From assembly GCF_032191775.1 (NCBI RefSeq), contig NZ_CP132507.1:3187001-3251000 (forward strand): 64,000 bases of DNA. Direction: 5' to 3'. The stretch comes from Rhodoferax mekongensis (GTDB lineage: Bacteria > Pseudomonadota > Gammaproteobacteria > Burkholderiales > Burkholderiaceae_C). Both the position numbers and the translations under genes were made by a program. The notes below the pieces were generated by a model that was given only the letters and a program-made list of their open reading frames with translations, searched no databases and was not told where the DNA came from. Shown piece by piece: positions 57,106 through 64,000 of the stretch (its first letter is position 1; every line of letters begins with the position of its first letter).

Positions 57106-58356
57106 ATGTCCACCGAACACCCGCCAACTCCGGAACCCACCTCGTCCGCCATATCGATGGCCCGGCAAGCCATCGTCAATGACTCGGGCTCCATCATGGG
57201 GTATGAGCTGTTTGACCGTAGTGTCAACGCAGACGCTCACACCGCCTCCTCCGATGCGCAGATGCTCTTCAATTTGCTGTCCTTGGCCGAAGGGGAGACG
57301 CTGATCGGCAAAACGCTGCTGTTCGTCAATTGCACGCACGATAGTCTTGCCGGAGGCCATTTGGACCTCGTGGAGCCGGAACATGTAGTGCTGGAAATTC
57401 CTTCCTTGCCCGCCTCGCAAGTGGAGCAGATCGCCTTGCGCCTTCCCACCTTGCAAGCCATCCATACACGGGGCTTCAAGCTGGCGTTCGACTATTCGGT
57501 GTTGACCCGCTCGTACGAAGACTGGTTGCCTTTGGCTTCCTATATCAAGTTTGATGTCAGCATTCTCAAACCACCTTCACTGGCGTCGTTTGTGCAACTT
57601 GCGCAAGTCAAGACCAAGGCCAAGCTGATTGCAGAGAAAGTTGAAACTGAAATCCAGTACAAGCAACTCAAGGACCTGGGTGTAGGCCTGTTTCAGGGTT
57701 ACTGGTTCGCGCAACCAACCATCATAGAAGGCCAAACACTGCGCCCCAGCCAGGCTGCCATCCTCCAGCTCATCAATCTCGTTCGCAAGCAAGCCAGTAC
57801 AGCAGAGATTGAAGAAGTCCTCAAGCGAGATCCGACCCTGTCCTTCAACCTGTTGAGATTCATCAATTCAGCGGGATTCGGATTGCGTACTGAAGTCACA
57901 TCCTTCAAACACGCGGTGATGCTGCTGGGGCTCAAAAAGCTCTTCAAATGGGCGGCTCTGTTGATGACGACCTCGACGGGTGGCGGCGTGGCACCGGCGG
58001 TGGGCACTACCGCTGTGGTCCGTGGCCGACTGATGGAATTGCTAGCCGCCGAAGCTTTGCCCCCCGAGGAATGCGACCATGCATTTGTCATCGGTGTCTT
58101 TTCCTTGCTGGATAGCCTGTTGGGCATGCCGATGCCTGCAGCTCTGGCAAACCTCTCCTTGCCCAACTCCGTAACCCATGCCTTGCTTTACCAAACAGGT
58201 CCGTTAGCCGACTACTTGAAGCTCACACTAGCCTGCGAGAACGGTGACGATGAAGCTTTCGCCAAAGCGGCCCAGGCATTGCAATTGACCGAAAAGCAAA
58301 TTAATTGGGCCCATCTCCAAGCGTTGGCTTGGGCGGAAACGCTGGGGCAAGAATAA
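57106..58356 (+). CDS. EAL-HDOD signalling protein (degenerate EAL)
   Basis: The 416-residue cytosolic protein has an EAL-like domain (about 1-210), where the motif has become GYELFDR and many catalytic acids are missing, although FDVSILKPP and GYWFAQPT keep the fold. The HDOD domain follows (about 215-410), with DPTLSFNLLRFINSAGFGL and TSFKHAVMLLGLKKLFKWAA. It resembles YuxH/CdgJ-type proteins, which bind partners rather than hydrolyse cyclic di-GMP. It probably links to the c-di-GMP network. Confidence 0.85.
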   Translation: MSTEHPPTPEPTSSAISMARQAIVNDSGSIMGYELFDRSVNADAHTASSDAQMLFNLLSLAEGETLIGKTLLFVNCTHDSLAGGHLDLVEPEHVVLEIPSLPASQVEQIALRLPTLQAIHTRGFKLAFDYSVLTRSYEDWLPLASYIKFDVSILKPPSLASFVQLAQVKTKAKLIAEKVETEIQYKQLKDLGVGLFQGYWFAQPTIIEGQTLRPSQAAILQLINLVRKQASTAEIEEVLKRDPTLSFNLLRFINSAGFGLRTEVTSFKHAVMLLGLKKLFKWAALLMTTSTGGGVAPAVGTTAVVRGRLMELLAAEALPPEECDHAFVIGVFSLLDSLLGMPMPAALANLSLPNSVTHALLYQTGPLADYLKLTLACENGDDEAFAKAAQALQLTEKQINWAHLQALAWAETLGQE

Positions 58357-58365
58357 GCGACGGAG

Positions 58366-59262
58366 TTAGCCCCTGGGATGGTGCTGCGCGTGCAGCGAAG
58401 CCAAACGGTCCCGGGCAATGTGTGTGTAAATGGTGGTCGTAGAGATATCAGCATGACCCAGGAGCATCTGCACCGAACGCAAGTCTGCTCCATGGTTCAA
58501 AAGGTGCGTCGCAAAAGCGTGGCGCAGGGTGTGTGGTGACAGCGGCACCCGTATACCGGCCTGCAGAGCGTAGCGCTTGACCAGACCCCAGAACATGATG
58601 CGAGACATGGCGGTGCCGGATTTGGAGCCCCGCACGGTCACAAAAACATCTGCGCTTTGCTTGCCTGCAAGCAGCTCCGCCCGGGGACCAGCCAGATAGC
58701 GACTCAGCCACAGGCCGGCGACTTCACCAAAGGGCACCAAGCGCTCTTTTGAACCTTTGCCGATCACCCGCAACACGCCTTCGTTCAGACCCAGTTGCAC
58801 CATCCTCAAAGTCACCAATTCACTCACGCGCAAGCCGCTGGCGTAGAGGAGCTCCAACATGGCTTTGTCCCGTATTCCCAGTGCCTCGTTGGTGTCTGGA
58901 GCATTCAACAGGGCTTCAACCTGTGCCTCCGTCAAGGTCTTGGGTACGCGCAGGGCTTGTTTGGCGGCTTGCAACTTCAACGTCGGATCTTGGGCGATGT
59001 GCCCTTCCCGCAATGCCCAACGGTAGAACCGTTTGAGAACCGTCAGCCGGCGATTTGCAGTTGTGGCTTTCGTCTCGGCATGCCGTGCCGCGAAATAACC
59101 TTGCAGGTCATGCTCCTGAGCGCCATACAAGGGCTTTGTTGCCAAATGCCCCGCAAAAAGGGTCAGATCACGCCGGTAAGCCTGCAAGGTGTTTTTGGAG
59201 AGCCCCTCCTCCAGCCACAGGGCATCAATGAATGCATCCACAGATGCCGTGTCACTCACCAA
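58366..59262 (-). CDS. xerD: Tyrosine recombinase XerD
   Basis: The 298-residue recombinase starts MVSDTASVDAFIDALWLEEG. The N-terminal SAM-like part has LSKNTLQAYRRDLTLF. Catalytic residues: Arg in YASGLRVSELV, Lys region VIGKGSKERLVPFG, HxxR in SPHTLRHAFATHLL, His in LGHADISTTTIYTHI with the nucleophilic Tyr. It resolves chromosome dimers at dif with XerC and FtsK. It lies alone among unrelated genes, not in a mobile element. Confidence 0.94.
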   Translation of the reverse strand: MVSDTASVDAFIDALWLEEGLSKNTLQAYRRDLTLFAGHLATKPLYGAQEHDLQGYFAARHAETKATTANRRLTVLKRFYRWALREGHIAQDPTLKLQAAKQALRVPKTLTEAQVEALLNAPDTNEALGIRDKAMLELLYASGLRVSELVTLRMVQLGLNEGVLRVIGKGSKERLVPFGEVAGLWLSRYLAGPRAELLAGKQSADVFVTVRGSKSGTAMSRIMFWGLVKRYALQAGIRVPLSPHTLRHAFATHLLNHGADLRSVQMLLGHADISTTTIYTHIARDRLASLHAQHHPRG

Positions 59263-59271
59263 ATAGCTCCA

Positions 59272-60234
59272 TCAGTCCAAACGCAACTTGGCGGAATCCA
59301 CCACTTTTTTGTAAACCTCATACTCTGCCTTGATCTGCGCGGTGAATTGCTCAGGCGTATTTCCGACGACCAGCGAGCCGGTATCCTCGATGCGCTTGCG
59401 CACAGCGGGATCTTCCAACACTTTGCGCACACCAGCATTCACCTTGTCCACCACCTCTTTCGGCAATCCCTTGGGCCCGTAAATACCGTAAAAGGCCATG
59501 CGGTTTACCGGTTCCAGCCCGACTTCCTTGAAAGTGGGCACATTGGGCATTTGGCTCAGGCGCTGCGGAGCAGCCACCACAATGGGAACCAAGCGGTTTG
59601 AGGTGATGAATGGGAGCGCGGAGGGCAGGTTATCGAAAATCATCGGAACCTGTCCACCCACGGTGTCATTGAGGGCCGGGCCCGCGCCGCGGTAAGGAAT
59701 ATGGGTAATAAATGAACCGGTCAGATTCTTGAACAATTCGGTCTGCATGTGGCCGATACCGCCCGTGCCTGACGAGGAATAAGAGTACTTGCCCGGGTTT
59801 TTCTTGATTTCTTCCAAAAAGGACTTGTAATCCTTGGCGGGGAAACTAGGGTGCACCGCAATCACATTAGGTGTTGCCGCCACATTGATGATGGGGGTGA
59901 AATCCGTCAAAGGGTTGTACGGATTTTTAGGATTGATGGCGGGATTGGCCGCCACTGTAGATACCGTTGCCACGCCCAGCGAATAGCCATCCGGAGCTGA
60001 CTTTGCGGTTTCGTTCGCACCAACGACGCCACCTCCGCCTGCCTTGTTTTCCACGATCACGCTTTGCCCGAGCACTTTGCCCAATGGGTCCGCAATGATG
60101 CGCGCCACAATGTCCGTCGTCCCGCCCGGCGCAAAAGGCACCTGGAGTTTGATCACCTTGTTGGGATAACCCTGCGCCATGACTGCTCCAGAAACAGCCA
60201 CCAGACCACACGCCAGCAACACTCTACGGTACAT
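59272..60234 (-). CDS. Bug-family (TctC) periplasmic binding protein
   Basis: The 320-residue protein has signal peptide MYRRVLLACGLVAVSGAVMA. Bug-type motifs: YPNKVIKLQVPFAPGGTTDI, VARIIADPLGKVLGQSVIVE and NKAGGGGVVGANETAKSAPD, then GGQVPMIFDNLPSALPF. Such proteins, very abundant in Burkholderiales, bind organic acids for tripartite tricarboxylate transport. No TctA/TctB gene is nearby. ATG 60234 opens the signal peptide. Confidence 0.92.
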   Translation of the reverse strand: MYRRVLLACGLVAVSGAVMAQGYPNKVIKLQVPFAPGGTTDIVARIIADPLGKVLGQSVIVENKAGGGGVVGANETAKSAPDGYSLGVATVSTVAANPAINPKNPYNPLTDFTPIINVAATPNVIAVHPSFPAKDYKSFLEEIKKNPGKYSYSSSGTGGIGHMQTELFKNLTGSFITHIPYRGAGPALNDTVGGQVPMIFDNLPSALPFITSNRLVPIVVAAPQRLSQMPNVPTFKEVGLEPVNRMAFYGIYGPKGLPKEVVDKVNAGVRKVLEDPAVRKRIEDTGSLVVGNTPEQFTAQIKAEYEVYKKVVDSAKLRLD

Positions 60235-60357
60235 CTTTTGATACTCCTCAGTCAGGGTGGAAGCATGCCTACCCGGCACGCCATGGAGTAATGGTAATGC
60301 GGGGCCACTCAACCGGTCTATGCGGTAGAACCATTAGGCGGCTGGTATCCTCTTGGT

Positions 60358-61269
60358 GTGAACTACGCACAGCTCCTTTTCCCCGATTTTTCGCTCATTC
60401 TTCTCGGATATCTGGTGTGCCGGTTTACCCAGCTCAACCGCCCGCTTTGGGAAAAGGTAGAGGCTCTGGTGTACTACCTGTTGTTTCCGGTGCTGCTGTT
60501 TCACTCCATTGTGAAAAGCCCGCTGGATTTGCAACTGGCCTCCAAACTGATGGCTGCCGGCTGGACCTTGGGCTTTGCCGGTATTGCACTGGCTTACTGG
60601 TTGCCCCACACCCCCTTCTTGAAGCGCTACATCCCCGGCCAGGACCATGCGGCCAGTGCCCAAATTGCATTCCGATTCAATTCTTTCATAGGCTTGGCCA
60701 TTGCAGAACGTCTTGCAGGTCCACAGGGGTTGCAACTGATCGCGGTATTGATCGGTGTCTGCGTCCCCCTGTTTAACGTAGCCGCCGTCTGGCCCATGGC
60801 CCGTCACGCTCAGCGTGGCTTTTTGAGTGAACTGGTGCGCAACCCCCTCATAGTTGCTACGGTCGCCGGACTGATCAGCAACCTCGCCGGCTTTCGCATG
60901 CCGGTGTGGTTGGAACCCACCGTCACCCGTCTGGGTGCTGCATCTTTGGCCATGGGATTGATGGCCGCAGGTGCAGGCATGCAATTCGGCGCTCTGGCGC
61001 GGGCCAAGACCCTCGCCGTATCCGTGTTGACGATCCGTCACCTGATTACCCCGGCGATCGCCCTGATGGTGTCCCGTTTGTTTGCACTTGACACCACACA
61101 AACCACCATGCTTCTCGCTTTTTCCGCGCTACCCACCGCATCCAGCTGCTATGTGCTCGCCGCACGCATGGGTTACGACGGTGCTTATGTCGCTGGGTTG
61201 GTCACCCTATCAACCCTGCTCGGGGTGGTAAGCCTTCCCTTTGCCTTGGGCGTGTTGCGAGCCCTTTAG
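60358..61269 (+). CDS. AEC-family (auxin efflux carrier) transporter
   Basis: This 303-residue inner-membrane protein has about ten helices. It starts at GTG 60358 (NYAQLLFPDFSLILLGYLVC). RFTQLNRPLWEKVEALVYYL and PVLLFHSIVKSP match AEC carriers, with FRFNSFIGLAIAERL in the first repeat and STLLGVVSLPFALGV at the end. Members move malonate, malate or other acids; the substrate here is unknown. Neighbouring Bug gene points away (divergent). Confidence 0.88.
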   Translation: MNYAQLLFPDFSLILLGYLVCRFTQLNRPLWEKVEALVYYLLFPVLLFHSIVKSPLDLQLASKLMAAGWTLGFAGIALAYWLPHTPFLKRYIPGQDHAASAQIAFRFNSFIGLAIAERLAGPQGLQLIAVLIGVCVPLFNVAAVWPMARHAQRGFLSELVRNPLIVATVAGLISNLAGFRMPVWLEPTVTRLGAASLAMGLMAAGAGMQFGALARAKTLAVSVLTIRHLITPAIALMVSRLFALDTTQTTMLLAFSALPTASSCYVLAARMGYDGAYVAGLVTLSTLLGVVSLPFALGVLRAL

Positions 61270-61276
61270 ACTGGAT

Positions 61277-62329
61277 TTACTCGTACCAGAGTTGTAAGGC
61301 TTCGGCATGCATGGCATGGCGATAGCTCCTCTGAGGCAACCAGCTAGAGGCACTGCAAGCAGCACGAGCCAGAAAGTCCAGCAGGGTCACGTGCCGGCGC
61401 AGCACCCGCTGCTGGCGATGCCCTATGAGTGGATTGAAGATGCCGTATCGGCTGAAGATCTGGCGCGGGTTCTTCTTGATCCATAGCCAGGAACCCATCT
61501 CCAACGTCAGTGGCAAAAACACCTGTTGCACTGGGTCTGCAAGTCGCGTGTGCAAATGGTCCCACAGGTCTCCATGGGTGAGGTACTGCAGGCTTTGGGG
61601 CTCGAACACATAGGGGTGATGGGTGTAGCTCTGGCGGTACATGCGTTGCAGCACATACATTTCCGCCAAGTGCGACATGGGCTGTCGCGTGTGGGCATAC
61701 GGAAACCACAAACGGTCCCTCACCCCGAAACCGGAATGGCAGTCCACCGACATGCTGAACGCCCGGTGGCTGAGCTCCCGCTCAACGACTTCACACAGGG
61801 CGGCAGCCTCCGGTTGCATCGCCTGGCCTTCGGCGCCCCGATACCAGGGCAATCGCGCGCTGACACGCTGACCGCCTACCCACGTGGGCACAGGCTCCAT
61901 CGCATCGAGCGGAGCGTTGCGCATCAAGTCCACACCGGCGGGGTTGGCACGGGTGCCGCGTTGCATGCCGCCCGGATTGACCAGGGGCATGAAGACCATA
62001 CGCATGGTTTCCAACTGTTGGTGAAGGGTGTGATCCCACGCCATGCGCATGACGAGGCTGTTGAGAAACTCCAACACCACTTCGGTGCCGATGCGCTCCA
62101 GGCCATGGACGCCACCGAAGAAACCGATGGCGGGCACCTCCGGAGCAGGGTTGCCCATGGAGACCACATACACCGGCAAGGTGCTGCCATCGAGCGCGAC
62201 TTCGTGGGCCACCCGCACGTCTACCCGGTCACCCGCGAGCTGAAGAATACGTTCAAGTTCTGCCAGAGCCGGCAAGGGGGAATGCAGCAAGAATGTCTCC
62301 TGAAGGCCTGAGCTTACACAGCGGAACAC
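61277..62329 (-). CDS. M14-family zinc carboxypeptidase-like protein
   Basis: The 350-residue protein has M14 zinc ligands HxxE in FFGGVHGLERIGTEVV, a distal His in SVDCHSGFGVRD, and catalytic Glu in LPLTLEMGSWLWIKKNP. The NPGG substrate motif (PLVNPGGMQRGTR) is present. No signal peptide is clear, so it may be cytosolic. The long C-terminal helical tail (HVTLLDFLARAACSASS) is unusual. ATG 62329 may be a little too far upstream. Confidence 0.8.
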   Translation of the reverse strand: MFRCVSSGLQETFLLHSPLPALAELERILQLAGDRVDVRVAHEVALDGSTLPVYVVSMGNPAPEVPAIGFFGGVHGLERIGTEVVLEFLNSLVMRMAWDHTLHQQLETMRMVFMPLVNPGGMQRGTRANPAGVDLMRNAPLDAMEPVPTWVGGQRVSARLPWYRGAEGQAMQPEAAALCEVVERELSHRAFSMSVDCHSGFGVRDRLWFPYAHTRQPMSHLAEMYVLQRMYRQSYTHHPYVFEPQSLQYLTHGDLWDHLHTRLADPVQQVFLPLTLEMGSWLWIKKNPRQIFSRYGIFNPLIGHRQQRVLRRHVTLLDFLARAACSASSWLPQRSYRHAMHAEALQLWYE

Positions 62330-62425
62330 TCAATTCAAAGGCCTGCATCGTTTACGCCACAGTGCCATCAAACAGTCACACAAAGGGCATAAATTCGTTT
62401 CAGCAAAACGTAACCGGGAGCTGTC

Positions 62426-62515
62426 ATGATCCTCAAACTGCTGGGCTTGCAACGACTGTTGGATGAACTCTTTGACGACGAATGGCTGGACCCCATTGCG
62501 TTGATCGAAGTATGA
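62426..62515 (+). CDS. Possible small protein (29 aa)
   Basis: GGGAG precedes ATG 62426, opening MILKLLGLQRLLDELFDDEW and ending LDPIALIEV. It is a short amphipathic acidic peptide with a Leu-rich start. The stop overlaps the next small ORF's start (ATGA). Only ribosome site and coupling support it; no known family. Confidence 0.35.
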   Translation: MILKLLGLQRLLDELFDDEWLDPIALIEV

Positions 62516-62625
62516 AAACGCGCCACTCGGCCACGCGCCGCAGCGCCAAAACATGGCTGGCCTTGACGCTGGCCATGCTGCAGGGTGCTTCCGAATTTCT
62601 GGCACTTCGGCGTAAGCACCATTAA
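62512..62625 (+). CDS. Possible small basic membrane peptide (37 aa)
   Basis: Starts inside the previous stop (TATGA). It reads MKTRHSATRRSAKTWLALTL, AMLQGASEFLALRRKHH: basic ends around a 13-residue hydrophobic stretch. With the upstream ORF it fills the 330-bp space between the M14 and MBL genes, which holds nothing else I can identify. Confidence 0.35.
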   Translation: MKTRHSATRRSAKTWLALTLAMLQGASEFLALRRKHH

Positions 62626-62656
62626 CCGCCGGGCGCAGCGCGCCTAGACTGAGCGC

Positions 62657-63667
62657 ATGCGCAAACGACAACTTCTTTGGCTGATTCCCGCGACCCTGAT
62701 AGCGGCAGCCGCCACCTTGGCGTGGCAACTGAGCCATCCCCCCGGACTCGCTGCAGTTCAAAGCCTTTTTTGGCAGAAGGCCGCTCCGGCCGGCTCTCCT
62801 CTCAAAGTCAGTTTTCTGGGCGTCGCGACCGTCTTGCTGGACGATGGTGAGACGGCTCTGCTGACCGATGGCTTCTTCTCCCGCCCCGACAAAATGACCG
62901 TCTTACTGCGCAAAGTGTCACCTGACACGCAGGCGATTGCAGACGGTTTGCAACGCGCACGAATCACGCTGGCTGGAGCCACAGGCAGCAAGTTGGCAGC
63001 AATCATCCCCCTGCACTCCCACTACGACCACGCCATGGATGCGCCCGAAGTTGCCAAACTTACCGGCGCTTTGTTGATGGGCTCCAGTTCCACCCTCATG
63101 GTGGGGAAAGGCTGGGGCCTCGACGACAAACAGATGCAACAGGCTGAACTGAGCAAGCCCTACCGCTTCGGCCGCTTCACCGTGACGCTCTACCCTGCCC
63201 TGCACACGCCCACCGGCTTCACAGGTGGCGTCATCGAGAGCCCCCTGGTCCCGCCTGTGCGAGCCACAGACTACAAAGAAGGACAAAGCTACGCGATGGT
63301 GGTAGAGCACGATGGACACACGCTGCTGATCACTGGCACCGCCGGCTTTGTGCCGGGCGCCTTGCAAGGCGTAAAGGCTGATGTGGTGCTGCTCGGAATT
63401 GGTGCCATGGGGCCGCGCAGCGCGGAGCACAAACTCGCCTACTGGAACGAAACGGTGGCTGCGGTCGGGGCCAAGCGCGTGATTCCCATCCATTGGGATG
63501 ATTTCTGGATTCCCTCCACCTTGCCCATGCAGCCTATGCCCAAACCACTGGATGACTTTGATGCATCCATGGCTTTCCTGCAAAACCAAGGCGCAACGCA
63601 AGGGGTCGATATCCGCATGCCCGCGGCTTGGACGCCGATGGACCTCTGGGAAGATTTGAAGCGCTGA
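62657..63667 (+). CDS. MBL-fold metallohydrolase
   Basis: This 336-residue protein has an N-terminal hydrophobic anchor or signal (LLWLIPATLIAAAATLAWQL). The metallo-beta-lactamase signature is IIPLHSHYDHAMDAPEVAKL (HxHxDH), with FLGVATVLLDDGETALLTDG before it and VIPIHWDDFWIP near the end. The layout resembles UlaG/NAPE-PLD-like hydrolases. Substrate unknown; likely periplasmic or membrane-bound. Confidence 0.88.
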   Translation: MRKRQLLWLIPATLIAAAATLAWQLSHPPGLAAVQSLFWQKAAPAGSPLKVSFLGVATVLLDDGETALLTDGFFSRPDKMTVLLRKVSPDTQAIADGLQRARITLAGATGSKLAAIIPLHSHYDHAMDAPEVAKLTGALLMGSSSTLMVGKGWGLDDKQMQQAELSKPYRFGRFTVTLYPALHTPTGFTGGVIESPLVPPVRATDYKEGQSYAMVVEHDGHTLLITGTAGFVPGALQGVKADVVLLGIGAMGPRSAEHKLAYWNETVAAVGAKRVIPIHWDDFWIPSTLPMQPMPKPLDDFDASMAFLQNQGATQGVDIRMPAAWTPMDLWEDLKR

Positions 63668-63683
63668 TGCGCGACAAGTTTGC

Positions 63684-64000
63684 TTATGCCAACTCCACCA
63701 AGGACCGTGTTTGTAACCCCGCACCCCGGGCTCCCTCCAGGAAGTCGGCGCCGGCGGTCTCAAAGCCGGAGACGGAACTCATGCAATCGATGAGGAGCAC
63801 CGTCTGACGCAGACGCTCTACTGGCAACTCTTGCATCAGATCCGTCACCGAAGCCGCCACGCAATGACTCAATGCCTCCCCCGCTACCAAAAGCGTAGCG
63901 CCTTGCGCAGACAGCGCCTGCATCAGCGGCCGATTGAGCAAGGTACGTTCGTCGTCCGGTCGCGGCACCTCGGCCTTGAAGGCACTGTACTGCTCAGTCA
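63684..64000 (-). CDS. Nicotinamidase/isochorismatase-family cysteine hydrolase (partial)
   Basis: The frame continues past the right edge, so only the C-terminal ~104 residues are visible. VAGEALSHCVAASVTDLMQE carries the nucleophilic Cys of nicotinamidase-like hydrolases, following the expected Gly-Glu-Ala stretch. QTVLLIDCMSSVSGFETAG is the typical C-terminal helix region. The Asp and Lys of the triad should lie in the unseen part. It converges with the MBL gene. Confidence 0.75.
   Translation of the reverse strand, partial: TEQYSAFKAEVPRPDDERTLLNRPLMQALSAQGATLLVAGEALSHCVAASVTDLMQELPVERLRQTVLLIDCMSSVSGFETAGADFLEGARGAGLQTRSLVELA

Noticed and set aside
58366..59262. Tyrosine recombinase as a sign of a phage or integron integrase
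   Set aside because: It matches XerD in length and motifs, lacks an integron-integrase insert, and its neighbours are ordinary genes. It is also 24 kb from the cassette.

Overview
The window is high-GC bacterial chromosome from a betaproteobacterium, most likely Burkholderiales, family Comamonadaceae (Rhodoferax/Curvibacter-like). Pointers are the methyltransferase-dapA-bamC and pyrG-kdsA-eno-ftsB blocks, a Bug-type (TctC) solute-binding protein, a CadR/PbrR-type MerR regulator and many short structured repeats. No rRNA or tRNA gene and no CRISPR array was seen. The species is inference from gene content only.

Layout. 1-11130 (minus strand) is a two-partner-secretion, contact-dependent-inhibition-type locus read from right to left: TpsB/CdiB transporter, HlyC-like toxin acyltransferase, a small outer-membrane beta-barrel, a 1954-residue FhaB/CdiA exoprotein with a pre-toxin motif and nuclease-like C-terminus, and a probable immunity gene. 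Next comes a rearranged second exoprotein gene that leaves the window on the left. 11303-26341 is mixed metabolism and stress: FAD monooxygenase, PAS-PAS-GGDEF cyclase, a MerR/CDF metal-efflux pair with a textbook 19-bp-spacer promoter, an HxlR/QorB pair, aconitase A, an orphan molybdopterin oxidoreductase, an ArgP/LysE exporter pair and smaller genes. 26397-33096 is a TetR-regulated RND multidrug pump operon (MFP-RND-OMF) with an AcrR-like operator.

33842-34931 looks like a single integron-type gene cassette: one AT-richer unknown ORF followed by an attC-like site whose R'' box is the exact complement of the cassette's first bases, with no integrase in the window. 35215-40516 holds parC, a lytic transglycosylase and parE. 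40653-64000 is mostly core genome: MFS, SDR, methyltransferase, dapA, bamC, RoxA-type oxygenase, FKBP isomerase, dut, coaBC, pyrG, kdsA, eno, ftsB, hslO, gamma carbonic anhydrase, DUF455, EAL-HDOD, xerD, Bug protein, AEC transporter, M14 peptidase, MBL hydrolase and a nicotinamidase-like gene cut by the right edge.

Two observations cut across the map. First, a dispersed element of about 50 bp (two short stems; core near GCTGCTnGCGCATATTCCAC) occurs at least seven times. Three copies are intergenic, one lies inside acnA, one inside coaBC, one encodes the signal peptide of the lytic transglycosylase, and one sits at the breakpoint of the broken exoprotein gene. Second, the CDI-like locus joins an acyltransferase and a beta-barrel gene to the usual B-A-I set, and a second related exoprotein fragment lies directly downstream.
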